A stretch of DNA of 64,000 bases from Taibaiella sp. (GTDB taxonomy: Bacteria > Bacteroidota > Bacteroidia > Chitinophagales > Chitinophagaceae): positions 186,001 through 250,000 of the forward strand of contig JAEUVV010000006.1 in the NCBI GenBank assembly GCA_016786705.1, in the 5' to 3' direction. Both the position numbers and the translations under genes were made by a program. The notes under the pieces were generated by a model. It worked only from the letters and a program-made list of their open reading frames with translations. It was not told the origin of the DNA and ran no database searches. Below, piece by piece: positions 31,825 to 40,753 of the stretch. Within the stretch, counting starts at the first letter, position 1, and each line of letters begins with the position of its first letter.

Positions 31825-34215
31825 TTATCCTTCTTCTCCGCCACCACCTTTTTCCATCAGGTTGTCATTTTCCTTAGCCTGCTGGTTGAAGCGGTAAGTA
31901 AAGGTAATTCTCGCGCTTCTTTGCCGCCACTGGAACATGGTCTCCGACTGGATATCAGGAGTATTTACGGTGCTTCTCCATTTACGGGAGTTCAGCAGAT
32001 CACTTACATTAAAGCCTATAGTAGCCCGGTTTTTCAGGAAATCTTTTGACATCGCGAAATCCATAAAGTACATGCTCAGGCGTTTACCCTGTGCCATCAC
32101 CTGCGGCGCTTCGTAGTTGCCACTCAGCTGGAAGCGCCATCTTTGAGGTAGCGTAAGATTTACACTGGTGCGGTTGGTCCAGCTAAAGTTGTCATAATTA
32201 AATTCCTGGTCTTCCACCTTACCGCGGATCTCTTCCCGGAAGAAATTAAAGCCCGAGGTCAACCTGATCCATTTTGCCGGGTTGTAATTCGCGTTAAATT
32301 CCAATCCTATCGCGTCGCGACTGTCGATATTTACGGAACGGCTGTAAACTATGCTATCCGTGCCCATCGTCGTAAGACGGTCAAATTTATTTTTGGTATG
32401 CCTGTAATAAACGGAAGATAATAAGGAGCCTTTCTCCCAGGAGTTCAGCATGCCGGCGTCATAAGCATCGGTCAACTCGGGGTCAAGATCAGGATTGCCC
32501 ACACGCATATTCCGGTTATCGCCGAATTTCATGAAAGGCATCAGGTCCCACTGCCCCGGCCGGTTGATACGGCGGCTATAGCTCAGCTGGTAGGTATGTA
32601 TATCGCTTTGTTTGTAAGATAATGCCAGGCTCGGGAAAAGATTCAGGTAATCTCTGGTATTGCCATCCGCATTAGAATACTGCCGGGTATAGATTTCACT
32701 ATACTCCGCTCTTAAGCCGGCCTGAACGCCCAGCTTACCGAAAGTATTGGAACCCATCAGGTAAGCGGCATATACGCCTTCCCGGTAATTAAAGCGGTCA
32801 TTAAACATCGGATTGCCTACCCAATCGCCTGCAACTAATTTGCTGTAGCCAAATTTATTATCATAATCGCGGGCATGACTGCGAATACCCGCTTCTATTT
32901 TACCCTTTTTTGCAACAGGCAGGATAAGGTCTGATTGCAACAAAAGCATATTTTCTGTTACATAAGCATTAGAACGCTCTACCAGCCTATTTGAATTCAC
33001 ATTATTCGTTTCATCATAATCGGAATCCTCAAAATCCAGGTCGTTGAAGAACCTTAATTCCGTCTTCCATTCCGCGCCTTCCTTTTTGAATTTCCTGTTG
33101 TAACCCAGGGTGGCTTCAATCATATTTTCCCTTTCCCGCTGCAGTTCAAAACGTTCATCCCTGCTCACTGGCTCCCCGGTAATTGTATAGTTATCGTAAG
33201 TACGGTCATACTCATTATTTCCCCTACCGTAGCGCATACCTACAGAGGCGCTCAAAGTACTTTTCGCATTGATCTCATAATCGGCACCGATATTCGCGTT
33301 CACTCCATTCTTCTTACGATTGTGTTTGTAATCCTGGTCGTAGATAAAGGCGGTAGTAGGATTATCTACCCTTTGATGAGTAGTACTGCGACCTACCACT
33401 CCCCGGTAATTATAATTGGCCGAACCGTATAAGTTCAGTTTATCTTTACGATAGTTGGCATTGAAACCGACGCCATGATCGGGATAGTAACCGGTTCTTA
33501 AAGTCGCGGATCCGTTAAAGCCGGCTTTTTTACTTTTCTTAAGAATGATATTGATAATACCCGCCTCTCCTTGAGCCTCGTAGCGGGCAGAGGCATTGGT
33601 AATGATCTCTATTTTATCGATCATGTCGGCCTGTAATTGTTGCAGGGCATCCGCTGAAGAAGCGAAGCCTGATAACTTGCCATCGATCAATACCCGCACG
33701 GCCTGGCTGCCCCTGAGGCTCACATTACCTTCCGCATCAACAGTAACAGAAGGGATATTCTGCAATACTTCGGAAGCGTTAGCACCCTGGTTATTCAGGT
33801 CCGACCCCACGTTAAATACACGTTTGTCGATCTGTAAAGACATCTGCTGCCGGTCGCCTACCACCTGGACGCCCTGGAGCGCAGTACCGGAACCCGCCTT
33901 AAGGGCGATCTTTCCCAGGTCCAGTGCTCCCGAGGCCTGGCGAAGCTTTATCACCTGGTTGTTCATCCCGAAAAAACTGATTTCAATATAGTAATTACCC
34001 TCGGGTACTGAAAACTCAAAGCTGCCATCTTCGTTCCCCGCCAGGCCTGTCACCAGGGCAGAATCTGCGGCATTGTGAACATTTATGATTGCATAAGGAA
34101 CTGTTTCATTCTGATTATCCAAAACAACTCCCTTTACTTTAAGCTCCTGCTGTTGTGCCATTGCAGACATCGTCATTACAATCGCTATACTTACTCCAAA
34201 TATAGATTTCATCAA
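31825..34215 (-). CDS. Outer membrane beta-barrel receptor with carboxypeptidase-regulatory-like domain
   Basis: 796 residues. A signal peptide (MMKSIFGVSIAIVMTMSAMAQ) precedes a CarboxypepD_reg-like domain (about 25-110, VVLDNQNETVPYAIINVHN) and a plug-like domain (about 125-225, with NIPSVTVDAEGNVSLRGSQAVRVLIDGK). The rest is a large barrel resembling OMP_b-brl_3. Its short plug and NVSLRG lack the usual TonB-box certainty, so TonB dependence is inferred from the fold. The substrate is unknown. A perfect -7 element lies upstream and no SusD-type gene is nearby. The C-terminal residues are rich in Gly and Glu. Confidence 0.87.
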   Translation of the reverse strand: MMKSIFGVSIAIVMTMSAMAQQQELKVKGVVLDNQNETVPYAIINVHNAADSALVTGLAGNEDGSFEFSVPEGNYYIEISFFGMNNQVIKLRQASGALDLGKIALKAGSGTALQGVQVVGDRQQMSLQIDKRVFNVGSDLNNQGANASEVLQNIPSVTVDAEGNVSLRGSQAVRVLIDGKLSGFASSADALQQLQADMIDKIEIITNASARYEAQGEAGIINIILKKSKKAGFNGSATLRTGYYPDHGVGFNANYRKDKLNLYGSANYNYRGVVGRSTTHQRVDNPTTAFIYDQDYKHNRKKNGVNANIGADYEINAKSTLSASVGMRYGRGNNEYDRTYDNYTITGEPVSRDERFELQRERENMIEATLGYNRKFKKEGAEWKTELRFFNDLDFEDSDYDETNNVNSNRLVERSNAYVTENMLLLQSDLILPVAKKGKIEAGIRSHARDYDNKFGYSKLVAGDWVGNPMFNDRFNYREGVYAAYLMGSNTFGKLGVQAGLRAEYSEIYTRQYSNADGNTRDYLNLFPSLALSYKQSDIHTYQLSYSRRINRPGQWDLMPFMKFGDNRNMRVGNPDLDPELTDAYDAGMLNSWEKGSLLSSVYYRHTKNKFDRLTTMGTDSIVYSRSVNIDSRDAIGLEFNANYNPAKWIRLTSGFNFFREEIRGKVEDQEFNYDNFSWTNRTSVNLTLPQRWRFQLSGNYEAPQVMAQGKRLSMYFMDFAMSKDFLKNRATIGFNVSDLLNSRKWRSTVNTPDIQSETMFQWRQRSARITFTYRFNQQAKENDNLMEKGGGGEEG

Positions 34216-34235
34216 AAAAAGGATATATAAACGAA

Positions 34236-34243
34236 CAAAGATA
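34236..34243 (-). promoter_or_regulatory. -7 promoter element for the receptor gene
   Basis: CAAAGATA reads TATCTTTG on the minus strand, about 21 bases before the ATG at 34215. Confidence 0.5.
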
Positions 34244-34312
34244 TTTAAAGTAGGGGGCTTAAACGGTTCTTTAGCTTTTATTTATAGAATTTGTTAAACT
34301 AATATGACATTT

Positions 34313-34346
34313 AAAAAGGGCGACACTTTTTCAGTATCGCCCTTTC
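34313..34346 (-). terminator. Terminator of the DPP III gene
   Basis: AAAGGGCGA and TCGCCCTTT form a 9-bp stem with a 13-base loop, 18 bases after the stop. Confidence 0.82.
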
Positions 34347-34363
34347 ATTTAACCGGGTGAAAA

Positions 34364-36439
34364 CTAGTTTTTCACCGGAAGTAAAGCATATTTTTTACCG
34401 AACTCCATCATCTGCTCATAGAATGAATTTGGATATTCCAGTTTCACATCTACGATCTTACCGTCTTTCTCTACCGGTACTAATCTTGGCTGGATAAAGC
34501 CTTTGTAAGGTTTCACATTCAGCTTAGCATAACGGGCCAGCACTTCTTCATGTAACTCGGGGTTCACTTTAACGCCGTAGTTCTCTACAAGATCTCTGCC
34601 CGCTTTATAATCGCCTTCGGATTTAATGCGTTGGATCTCTTTCAGTAATTCACCAAACAGAGTTCTCAGCTTTTCATAATTATTCACCTGTACGTAAGTC
34701 TTTCCGTCTTTTTTAACGAACTCCACTACTTTATCTGCAGCGCCTTTTTCTAAGGCCCAGTAAGCTACCAACGCACGGTTACGCATGTGTGCTTCTTCGA
34801 TCACATCGCCTTCTTTAATCCGCACCAATTGCGTCATCAGGCCATTCATCATGTAGTTGTCATACTCCGCTTTACCTACTTCCAGGGAAGGCATAACGCC
34901 GATATCTACTAATTTCTTATCCAGTACATAATAAAGCGCTACCAGGTCCGCACGTGCTTCTTCCAGGGTAGAAGCATAGTTTTTCAGGGTCTGGTCCGGG
35001 GTACCTACACCAGGGTTGATCTGGCCGGAAGCATGACCGATACATTCATGCATATCGGTATGCAGGTCTGATGCCAGGCTGCCGTATTTTTTAGCGCGGG
35101 CTTTTACCTCATCATTGATCGCGAACTCGTCACTCATACCCGAACCTGCGCTGTTATTGTAAGCGCTCACGATATTGCCCAGGGAAACCGATTTGGAGCC
35201 ATGCTCTTTTCTTAACCAGTCAGAGTTAGGCAGGTTGATCCCTATTGGCGTGCTTGGCGCGGCATCACCAGCTTCCATTACTACGTTGATCACTTTAGCA
35301 TTGATCCCTTTTACATTTTTCTTTTTGTGCGACTCGATCAGCGGGGAGTTATCTTCAAACCATTGTGCCTGCGCGGCAATCGCCTCGATACGTTTTGAAG
35401 ATTCGAAATCTTTAATAGAAACGATCGATTCATAACTTCCTTTTTTACCGATAGCATCTGCATATACTTCAATAAAACCATTAGTGAAGTCTACTACGGA
35501 ACTGGTATTCGCGGTCCAGGCGATGGCATATTCATCCCATTTCTTCAGATCGCCTGTTTTATAATACTCTACCAATAATTGTAAAGCTTTCTTTTGTTGC
35601 TCGTTTTCAGAAAGCGGGATCGCTTTCTCGATCCAGAAGATCATTTTATCGATAGCCGCGCCATACATCCCGCCGGATTTCCATACTTTCTCTACCAGTT
35701 TACCATTCTCTTTTACCACTTTGCTATTCAAGCCCCATTCCGGTTCATGATCGCTTTTGGGGAAGGTGGCATAGAAAGCGTCCACTTCCGCCTGGGTTAC
35801 CCCTTCGTAAAAGTTATTGGAAGATGCCGCGATATGATCGATACCGGCCTTAAAATCGGCCATTTTAGGCATATAGTTTTTATCAAAAATTACTTTTTGT
35901 AAACGCGTCAACATGCCTTCTACGTTTTCACCTTCTTCTAAAGGCAGTAATTTAGCATCGCTGTTTTTTACCAGCTCAGCGAAATAAGCTTCGCTGAAAG
36001 CCGGCATTATTTTATCATTGCTGTAATGGTGGTATAAACCATTGCTGAACCATACCTGGCCCGCATAGGTTTTAAAGTTATCCCAATCAGCGCCTTCTTT
36101 CTTACCATTATAAGTGCCGTAAACGGCTTCCAGTACTTTACGCACTGTAAGGTTGTATTTACCTCTCTGGTCCCAGATCATATCTCTTCCCGCCAGAGAT
36201 GCTTCAGACAAATAGTAGATGAACTCTTTTTGCTGCGGTGTCAGCTTATCCCAACCGGGTACCTGGTAACGTAAGACCTGTACATCGGCAAAGGATTCCG
36301 CGTTATATTGAAACTCTCCTTCTTTGCCTGCTTCTTTCTGAGTTCCGGTTGCAGCTTTATCGCTACCGCCGCCATTACAAGCAGCAAATGCTAATGCGCT
36401 TGACAGCATAATCATTCCTAATTTGAATTTATACATCAT
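34364..36439 (-). CDS. Dipeptidyl peptidase III (M49), lipoprotein
   Basis: 691 residues. The zinc motif is HECIGH at 464-469, and the third ligand lies in EEARAD (E494), together diagnostic of M49. The Cys in the fourth-residue position occurs in Bacteroidota forms and is not by itself a defect. The N-terminus is a lipoprotein signal with lipobox FAAC (Cys21), so the enzyme acts outside the cytoplasm, unlike human DPP III. It removes dipeptides from the N-terminus of peptides. The protein is sometimes mislabelled dihydrofolate reductase in databases. No operon partner is seen; the gene ends in its own hairpin. Confidence 0.92.
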   Translation of the reverse strand: MMYKFKLGMIMLSSALAFAACNGGGSDKAATGTQKEAGKEGEFQYNAESFADVQVLRYQVPGWDKLTPQQKEFIYYLSEASLAGRDMIWDQRGKYNLTVRKVLEAVYGTYNGKKEGADWDNFKTYAGQVWFSNGLYHHYSNDKIMPAFSEAYFAELVKNSDAKLLPLEEGENVEGMLTRLQKVIFDKNYMPKMADFKAGIDHIAASSNNFYEGVTQAEVDAFYATFPKSDHEPEWGLNSKVVKENGKLVEKVWKSGGMYGAAIDKMIFWIEKAIPLSENEQQKKALQLLVEYYKTGDLKKWDEYAIAWTANTSSVVDFTNGFIEVYADAIGKKGSYESIVSIKDFESSKRIEAIAAQAQWFEDNSPLIESHKKKNVKGINAKVINVVMEAGDAAPSTPIGINLPNSDWLRKEHGSKSVSLGNIVSAYNNSAGSGMSDEFAINDEVKARAKKYGSLASDLHTDMHECIGHASGQINPGVGTPDQTLKNYASTLEEARADLVALYYVLDKKLVDIGVMPSLEVGKAEYDNYMMNGLMTQLVRIKEGDVIEEAHMRNRALVAYWALEKGAADKVVEFVKKDGKTYVQVNNYEKLRTLFGELLKEIQRIKSEGDYKAGRDLVENYGVKVNPELHEEVLARYAKLNVKPYKGFIQPRLVPVEKDGKIVDVKLEYPNSFYEQMMEFGKKYALLPVKN

Positions 36440-36739
36440 TATTAAAATGGATTTTTTAAGAAAAAATTCCCGTAAAGATAAGGTTTCTTATTTTTATTCT
36501 TCTTTAACGTCAAGCTAAAATGCAAAAGCTTTTTATTACCCCGACCGCTTATTCATTGATGATTTAAAGTTCAGGAATGTTGGGGCCAGACCTTTCCTGA
36601 AAACGTTGATAGATTGCGGGTATGCAGCCAACGGCGCCACTACCTCTGAAATCTGCCGCTAAAATTGTCTCGGACCTGTACCCGCTTAAATTATTTTGTG
36701 CTAATTTTGACACCTTATTTCAAAAAGCCATTTTTTAAT
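36440..36739. other. 300-base intergenic region between DPP III and PSD
   Basis: It separates divergent genes. Apart from the -7 motif at 36702-36709 no structure, repeat or convincing small ORF was recognised. Confidence 0.6.
36702..36709 (+). promoter_or_regulatory. -7 promoter element for the phosphatidylserine decarboxylase gene
   Basis: TAATTTTG fits TAnnTTTG and lies about 31 bases before the chosen ATG at 36740. Confidence 0.5.
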
Positions 36740-37405
36740 ATGACTATTCATCGTGAAGGGTATAAATATATTACCATAGCAACTATTTTGTTTGCCGTAC
36801 TGGCCTTCTTAAACTTCAAATTTATCTATGGCGACAGCATGCTGTGCCAGGTAATATACTGGGTATTACAAACCGCGTTTTTCCTGCTTTGGTTCTGGGT
36901 GCTGTGGTTTTTCCGTATACCTAACCGCGTATTTACCGTAGGTGAAAACCTCGTCGTAGCCCCGGCAGATGGTAAAGTGGTGGTAATTGAAGAAACAGAA
37001 GAGCCGGAATACTTTAAAGATAAGCGTTTACAGGTTTCTATATTCATGTCTCCTTTAAATGTACACGTTAACCGCAGCCCGATCAAAGGCCTGATCAAAT
37101 ACGTAAAATATCACCCGGGTAAATACCTGGTAGCCTGGCACCCGAAATCTTCTACAGAGAACGAAAGAACAACAGTAGTTGTAGGCAACAGCCAGGTGAC
37201 ACTGCTGATGCGCCAGATCGCCGGCGCCCTGGCCCGCCGTATCTGCTATTATGTAAAAGACGGGCAAACCATCGATCAGAACGCGGAATTCGGTTTTATC
37301 CGTTTCGGCTCCCGGGTAGACATTTATTTCCCGGTAGGCACCAAAATTGATGTCGAGATCGGGCAGCATGTAAAAGGCGGTCAAACGATTTTGGCAAAGA
37401 TTTAA
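36740..37405 (+). CDS. psd: Phosphatidylserine decarboxylase
   Basis: Makes phosphatidylethanolamine from phosphatidylserine, using a pyruvoyl group formed by self-cleavage. The ATG at 36740 (MTIHREGYKYI) is chosen because an earlier in-frame codon would put 25 unlike residues before the promoter. Two hydrophobic stretches (10-28 and 38-58) anchor it to the membrane. The catalytic part contains VAPADGKV, SIFMSPLNVHVNR and FIRFGSRVDIYF, where S191 after G190 should become the pyruvoyl group. The 221-residue length and FGSR motif place it in the short, archaetidylserine-type subgroup. Confidence 0.93.
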   Translation: MTIHREGYKYITIATILFAVLAFLNFKFIYGDSMLCQVIYWVLQTAFFLLWFWVLWFFRIPNRVFTVGENLVVAPADGKVVVIEETEEPEYFKDKRLQVSIFMSPLNVHVNRSPIKGLIKYVKYHPGKYLVAWHPKSSTENERTTVVVGNSQVTLLMRQIAGALARRICYYVKDGQTIDQNAEFGFIRFGSRVDIYFPVGTKIDVEIGQHVKGGQTILAKI

Positions 37406-37472
37406 TTTCATTTTTTGTACTTTTATTTCGAAGGCCCCGCTTTCGTTTCAACAACAACAAAAAGAACCATAG

Positions 37473-37952
37473 ATGAAGTCAAGACATGCTATTAAAAGAT
37501 TAAAATCGAGAGGAACAAAAAACACGAGCCTTCAGGCGCAACACCCATCTGCCGGCCCTCATCAGACAGAGCATCCATTATCGGTGAAAGAAGCAGAAGC
37601 CATACTGATTGACGTAAGTTTGAGAGAACTCTATAACAATGGTGATAAAAGGGACCTGGACTTTGTACATGACATCCTCGAACCCAATAAGATTATGATC
37701 CCGGAGGGCCAGCCATTCGAATCATTCTGGGATATTATCACTAATACCGGGCTGGTGCAGGCTGTAATAGGCTTTGGCAAGCACGGCAGGCTAACGCTCA
37801 CGCCGGAGGGCTACCAACTGATGAACAAATACGGCAGCTATGGTAATTTTTTACAAAAAAGACATGCTAAGATAGTGGATACTGACACCAGCGTTGAAGA
37901 TGTTACCCCGCCACCGCCGCCGCCAGCAGAACCTATGGACGGTGTTCATTAA
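37473..37952 (+). CDS. Hypothetical protein
   Basis: 159 residues, no family recognised. The N-terminus is basic and disordered-looking. The middle (SFWDIITNTGLVQAVIGFGKHGRLTLTPEGYQLM) looks like a small winged-helix fold, with the LTPEGYQLM end typical of the last strand of such domains. The C-terminus has a run of prolines (PPPPPP). DNA or protein binding is possible but unproven. It lies 67 bases after psd on the same strand and ends at the long hairpin. Confidence 0.55.
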   Translation: MKSRHAIKRLKSRGTKNTSLQAQHPSAGPHQTEHPLSVKEAEAILIDVSLRELYNNGDKRDLDFVHDILEPNKIMIPEGQPFESFWDIITNTGLVQAVIGFGKHGRLTLTPEGYQLMNKYGSYGNFLQKRHAKIVDTDTSVEDVTPPPPPPAEPMDGVH

Positions 37953-37969
37953 TAAGATTACACTCAGCA

Positions 37970-38025
37970 ATACTCATTAAAAAAGCAGGCTTTCATAAAT
38001 GAAAGCCTGCTTTTTTAATGAGTAT
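37970..38025. terminator. Long bidirectional terminator
   Basis: A perfect 26-bp inverted repeat (37970-37995 and 38000-38025) with a 4-base TAAA loop, between the convergent hypothetical gene and NlpC/P60 gene. Central stem GCAGGC/GCCTGC is flanked by A and T runs on both sides. Confidence 0.88.
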
Positions 38026-38044
38026 CTTTATTAACTATTTTTAT

Positions 38045-38734
38045 TTATAATCTTCCACCACCGGAGTAGTAACGGGACCAATAGGCCTGGTCTAATTCAC
38101 TGATAATGACCCCGCGGCTGGAGGAGGCATGCACAAACTTACCACCGCCTAAGTATACACCTACATGGGAAATACGCTTGGTCTTAATGCTGAAAAATAC
38201 CAGATCACCTTCTTTCAGGTCCTCTTTATCAAAAATACGTCTGGTCATCATAAATTGCATAGCCGCAGTACGGTCCAGGCTTTTGCCATATACATCCGAA
38301 AACAATTGTCTTGTAAAAGCCGAACAGTCTATTGATTTTTTAGTCGTTCCACCCATACGGTAAGGCGTTCCGTACCAATCCTGGATAAATCCGTACAATA
38401 CCGGGCTTCTTTTGATGCCCTCCGCTAAGTTAGTTTTAGCGGTATTTTTATCTTTAAAAGACGGGGCCGGCTCATCTTCGACAAACTCGGGGCGTATATT
38501 ATTACTTTTTGTTTTTTTAGCGGTAGTACGCGTGTTATTCGCGGGAGCTGTAGTTGTGGTATTGCTGCGCTTAAGCGGTGCTTCGAAAGAGATCCCCTCA
38601 ATAAACCGGCTTTCTGAAGCTTCAACAGAAGTCTCTGCACTTGCGATCCTTGAGTTCCTGGGCGCATCCTGGGCAAATGATAATGTTGCCGTAGCAAAAA
38701 TGGCCGCAGACAACATTATAATGAATTTTTGCAT
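38045..38734 (-). CDS. NlpC/P60 family peptidase
   Basis: 229 residues. A signal peptide (MQKFIIMLSAAIFATATLSFA) leads to a Ser/Thr/Asn-rich linker (to about 105) and an NlpC/P60 domain (about 108-228). The catalytic Cys is C137 in IDCSAF, His is H190 in ISHVGVYL, and H202 (FVHAS) is the third polar residue. Enzymes of this family cut peptide bonds in cell-wall peptides, often D-Glu-to-diamino acid bonds. The substrate is not fixed by the sequence. It is a single gene, with the long hairpin at its end. Confidence 0.93.
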   Translation of the reverse strand: MQKFIIMLSAAIFATATLSFAQDAPRNSRIASAETSVEASESRFIEGISFEAPLKRSNTTTTAPANNTRTTAKKTKSNNIRPEFVEDEPAPSFKDKNTAKTNLAEGIKRSPVLYGFIQDWYGTPYRMGGTTKKSIDCSAFTRQLFSDVYGKSLDRTAAMQFMMTRRIFDKEDLKEGDLVFFSIKTKRISHVGVYLGGGKFVHASSSRGVIISELDQAYWSRYYSGGGRL

Positions 38735-38869
38735 TTGTTCAGTTTTGATTCAACGAAAGCGAAAATAGCGGTATTCATTTAAACGGCCAATATTTCTTAA
38801 TAATTTTAACATTTGGGATTGTCTGCCTAATATTACATTTTAATCGCCTTATTTTAGCGCCCTATATAG

Positions 38870-38877
38870 TATATTTG
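38870..38877 (+). promoter_or_regulatory. -7 promoter element for etfB
   Basis: TATATTTG, a perfect TAnnTTTG match, about 40 bases before the ATG at 38917. Confidence 0.58.
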
Positions 38878-38916
38878 CACAAAAATTTCGAAATTCAAAT
38901 CTAATCAAATAACAAT

Positions 38917-39660
38917 ATGAAAATATTAGTTTGTATTGCAAAAGCTCCGGATACGACAGCAAAGATTTCTTTTACAGATAATGATACCAAATTCAATGAA
39001 GCTGGTGTTACTTTCATTATCAATCCATATGATGAAATGTACGCTTTGGTGCGTGCTATTGAGTTAAAAGAAAGTGGTGCTGCTTCTGAAATACACCTGG
39101 TGAGTGTAGGCGGGGCGGATACGGATGCCATCATCCGTAAAGCATTAGCTTTAGGTGGCGATAACGCGTTCCGTATTGATGCCGAAAGCAATGACCCTTA
39201 CACTATTGGTGCGCAGATCGCGGACTTAGCCCAGAAAAACGGCTATGATTTGATTTTAACAGGTAAAGAGTCTATTGATTATAACAATGGCGCCGTAGGT
39301 GCTACGATCGCGGGTATTTTAGATGCCAATTATATCGGGAATGCCACAAAACTGGAAGTAAGCGGCAGCACGGCTACCGTTTCCCGCGAGATCGAAGGTG
39401 GTGAAGAAACCGTTTCCTGCGATTTTCCTTTAGTAGTCGCTTGCCAGAAAGGTATGGCTGAACCACGTATCCCGAACATGCGCGGTATCATGGCAGCCCG
39501 TACCAAACCTTTGAATGTAGTTCCTGCTGCAGCTGCAGAAAGCCTGACGACGATTGCCAGCTATGAATTACCGCCGGCTAAGCAAGGGGTTAAATTATTT
39601 ACGATCGACCAGATGGATGAATTAGTAGCTGCTTTGCGTAATGACGCTAAAGTGCTTTAA
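38917..39660 (+). CDS. etfB: Electron transfer flavoprotein subunit beta
   Basis: 247 residues. The N-terminal MKILVCIAKAPDT, INPYDEMYALVRAIELKE and the AMP-binding segment (DYNNGAVGA) match the beta subunit of ETF, which holds AMP and pairs with the FAD-binding alpha subunit. Together they take electrons from acyl-CoA dehydrogenases and pass them to the quinone pool. The alpha gene follows after 58 bases on the same strand, so the two form one operon from the upstream -7 element. Confidence 0.95.
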   Translation: MKILVCIAKAPDTTAKISFTDNDTKFNEAGVTFIINPYDEMYALVRAIELKESGAASEIHLVSVGGADTDAIIRKALALGGDNAFRIDAESNDPYTIGAQIADLAQKNGYDLILTGKESIDYNNGAVGATIAGILDANYIGNATKLEVSGSTATVSREIEGGEETVSCDFPLVVACQKGMAEPRIPNMRGIMAARTKPLNVVPAAAAESLTTIASYELPPAKQGVKLFTIDQMDELVAALRNDAKVL

Positions 39661-39718
39661 TCTTTATCCTTTCGGTTTCCTTACATTCAATTTTAAAATT
39701 TAAAATAGTAAAAACAAT

Positions 39719-40684
39719 ATGTCAGTATTAGTTTTTGTAGATCATACCCAGGGTTCATTCAAAAAGAATGCCTTCGAAGCAATTAATTACGCTGTTAAGA
39801 CCGCTGAGCAGATCGGTGGCGATGCCATCGCTGTGGTAATGGGCGCGGTAAACGAAAGTGAATTAGCCACTTTAGGAACTTATGGTGCCAAGCAGGTATT
39901 ACATGTAAGTGATGCCCGTTTAAACCACTTCAACACTAAAGCTTATACTAAAGCCATTGTTGCTGCGGTTAACCAGACCGGTGCACAGGTTGTCGTATTC
40001 TCTGCCAACAATAATGGTAAATCCCTGGCTCCTATGGTAGCGGCGAAGCTTAAAGCCGGCCTGGTAACCGGTGCGGTAGCTTACCCGGACACCAATGGCG
40101 GCTTCAAAGTAAAAAAATCTGTATTCTCCGGTAAAGCGTTTGCTCATGTAAGCATTACTTCCGATAAAAAAGTGATCAGCTTAACGCCTAACACATTTGC
40201 GGTAACAGAAGGCGGAAGCCCGGCAACAGTAGCCGCACTTGCTGTAGACTTTACGGATGCTGATTTCAGCGCGAAATTTGTAAGCGAAGATGTAGTTAAA
40301 GGTGAAGTACCTTTAAGTGAAGCGGAAAGAGTTGTATCCGGTGGACGCGGACTGAAAGGCCCTGAAAACTGGGGTATCCTGGAAGACCTGGCCAAAGCTA
40401 TGGACGCGACATTAGCCTGTAGCCGCCCGGTAGCCGATGCCCACTGGCGCCCGCACCACGAGCACGTAGGACAAACCGGTGGCACCATTCGCCCGAACTT
40501 ATACGTTGCTGTAGGTATCTCCGGCGCGATCCAGCACTTAGCAGGGGTGAACAGCTCTAAGACGATCGTTGTGATCAACAAAGACGCGGATGCTCCTTTC
40601 TTTAAAGCCGCAGACTATGGCGTTGTAGGTGATGCCTTCGAAATATTACCTAAATTGACTGAAGCGGTTAATAAAGCCAAATAA
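39719..40684 (+). CDS. etfA: Electron transfer flavoprotein subunit alpha
   Basis: 321 residues. An N-terminal ETF domain (1-190) is followed by the FAD-binding C-terminal domain with GGRGLK, GRMVPP-like positions replaced by GGTIRPNLY, and VAVGISGAIQHLAG. The length and motifs are those of normal alpha subunits, with no bifurcating-type extension noticed. It is preceded by etfB and followed by a strong bidirectional hairpin. Confidence 0.95.
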   Translation: MSVLVFVDHTQGSFKKNAFEAINYAVKTAEQIGGDAIAVVMGAVNESELATLGTYGAKQVLHVSDARLNHFNTKAYTKAIVAAVNQTGAQVVVFSANNNGKSLAPMVAAKLKAGLVTGAVAYPDTNGGFKVKKSVFSGKAFAHVSITSDKKVISLTPNTFAVTEGGSPATVAALAVDFTDADFSAKFVSEDVVKGEVPLSEAERVVSGGRGLKGPENWGILEDLAKAMDATLACSRPVADAHWRPHHEHVGQTGGTIRPNLYVAVGISGAIQHLAGVNSSKTIVVINKDADAPFFKAADYGVVGDAFEILPKLTEAVNKAK

Positions 40685-40702
40685 TCCAATATTTATAAAA
40701 TT

Positions 40703-40739
40703 AAAAAAGCCTTTTGAAATAAATTCAAAAGGCTTTTTT
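40703..40739. terminator. Bidirectional terminator between etfA and PBP1A
   Basis: AAAAAAGCCTTTTGAA and TTCAAAAGGCTTTTTT form a 16-bp stem between the convergent genes. Confidence 0.9.
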
Positions 40740-40753
40740 AATTTTTAATGTCA

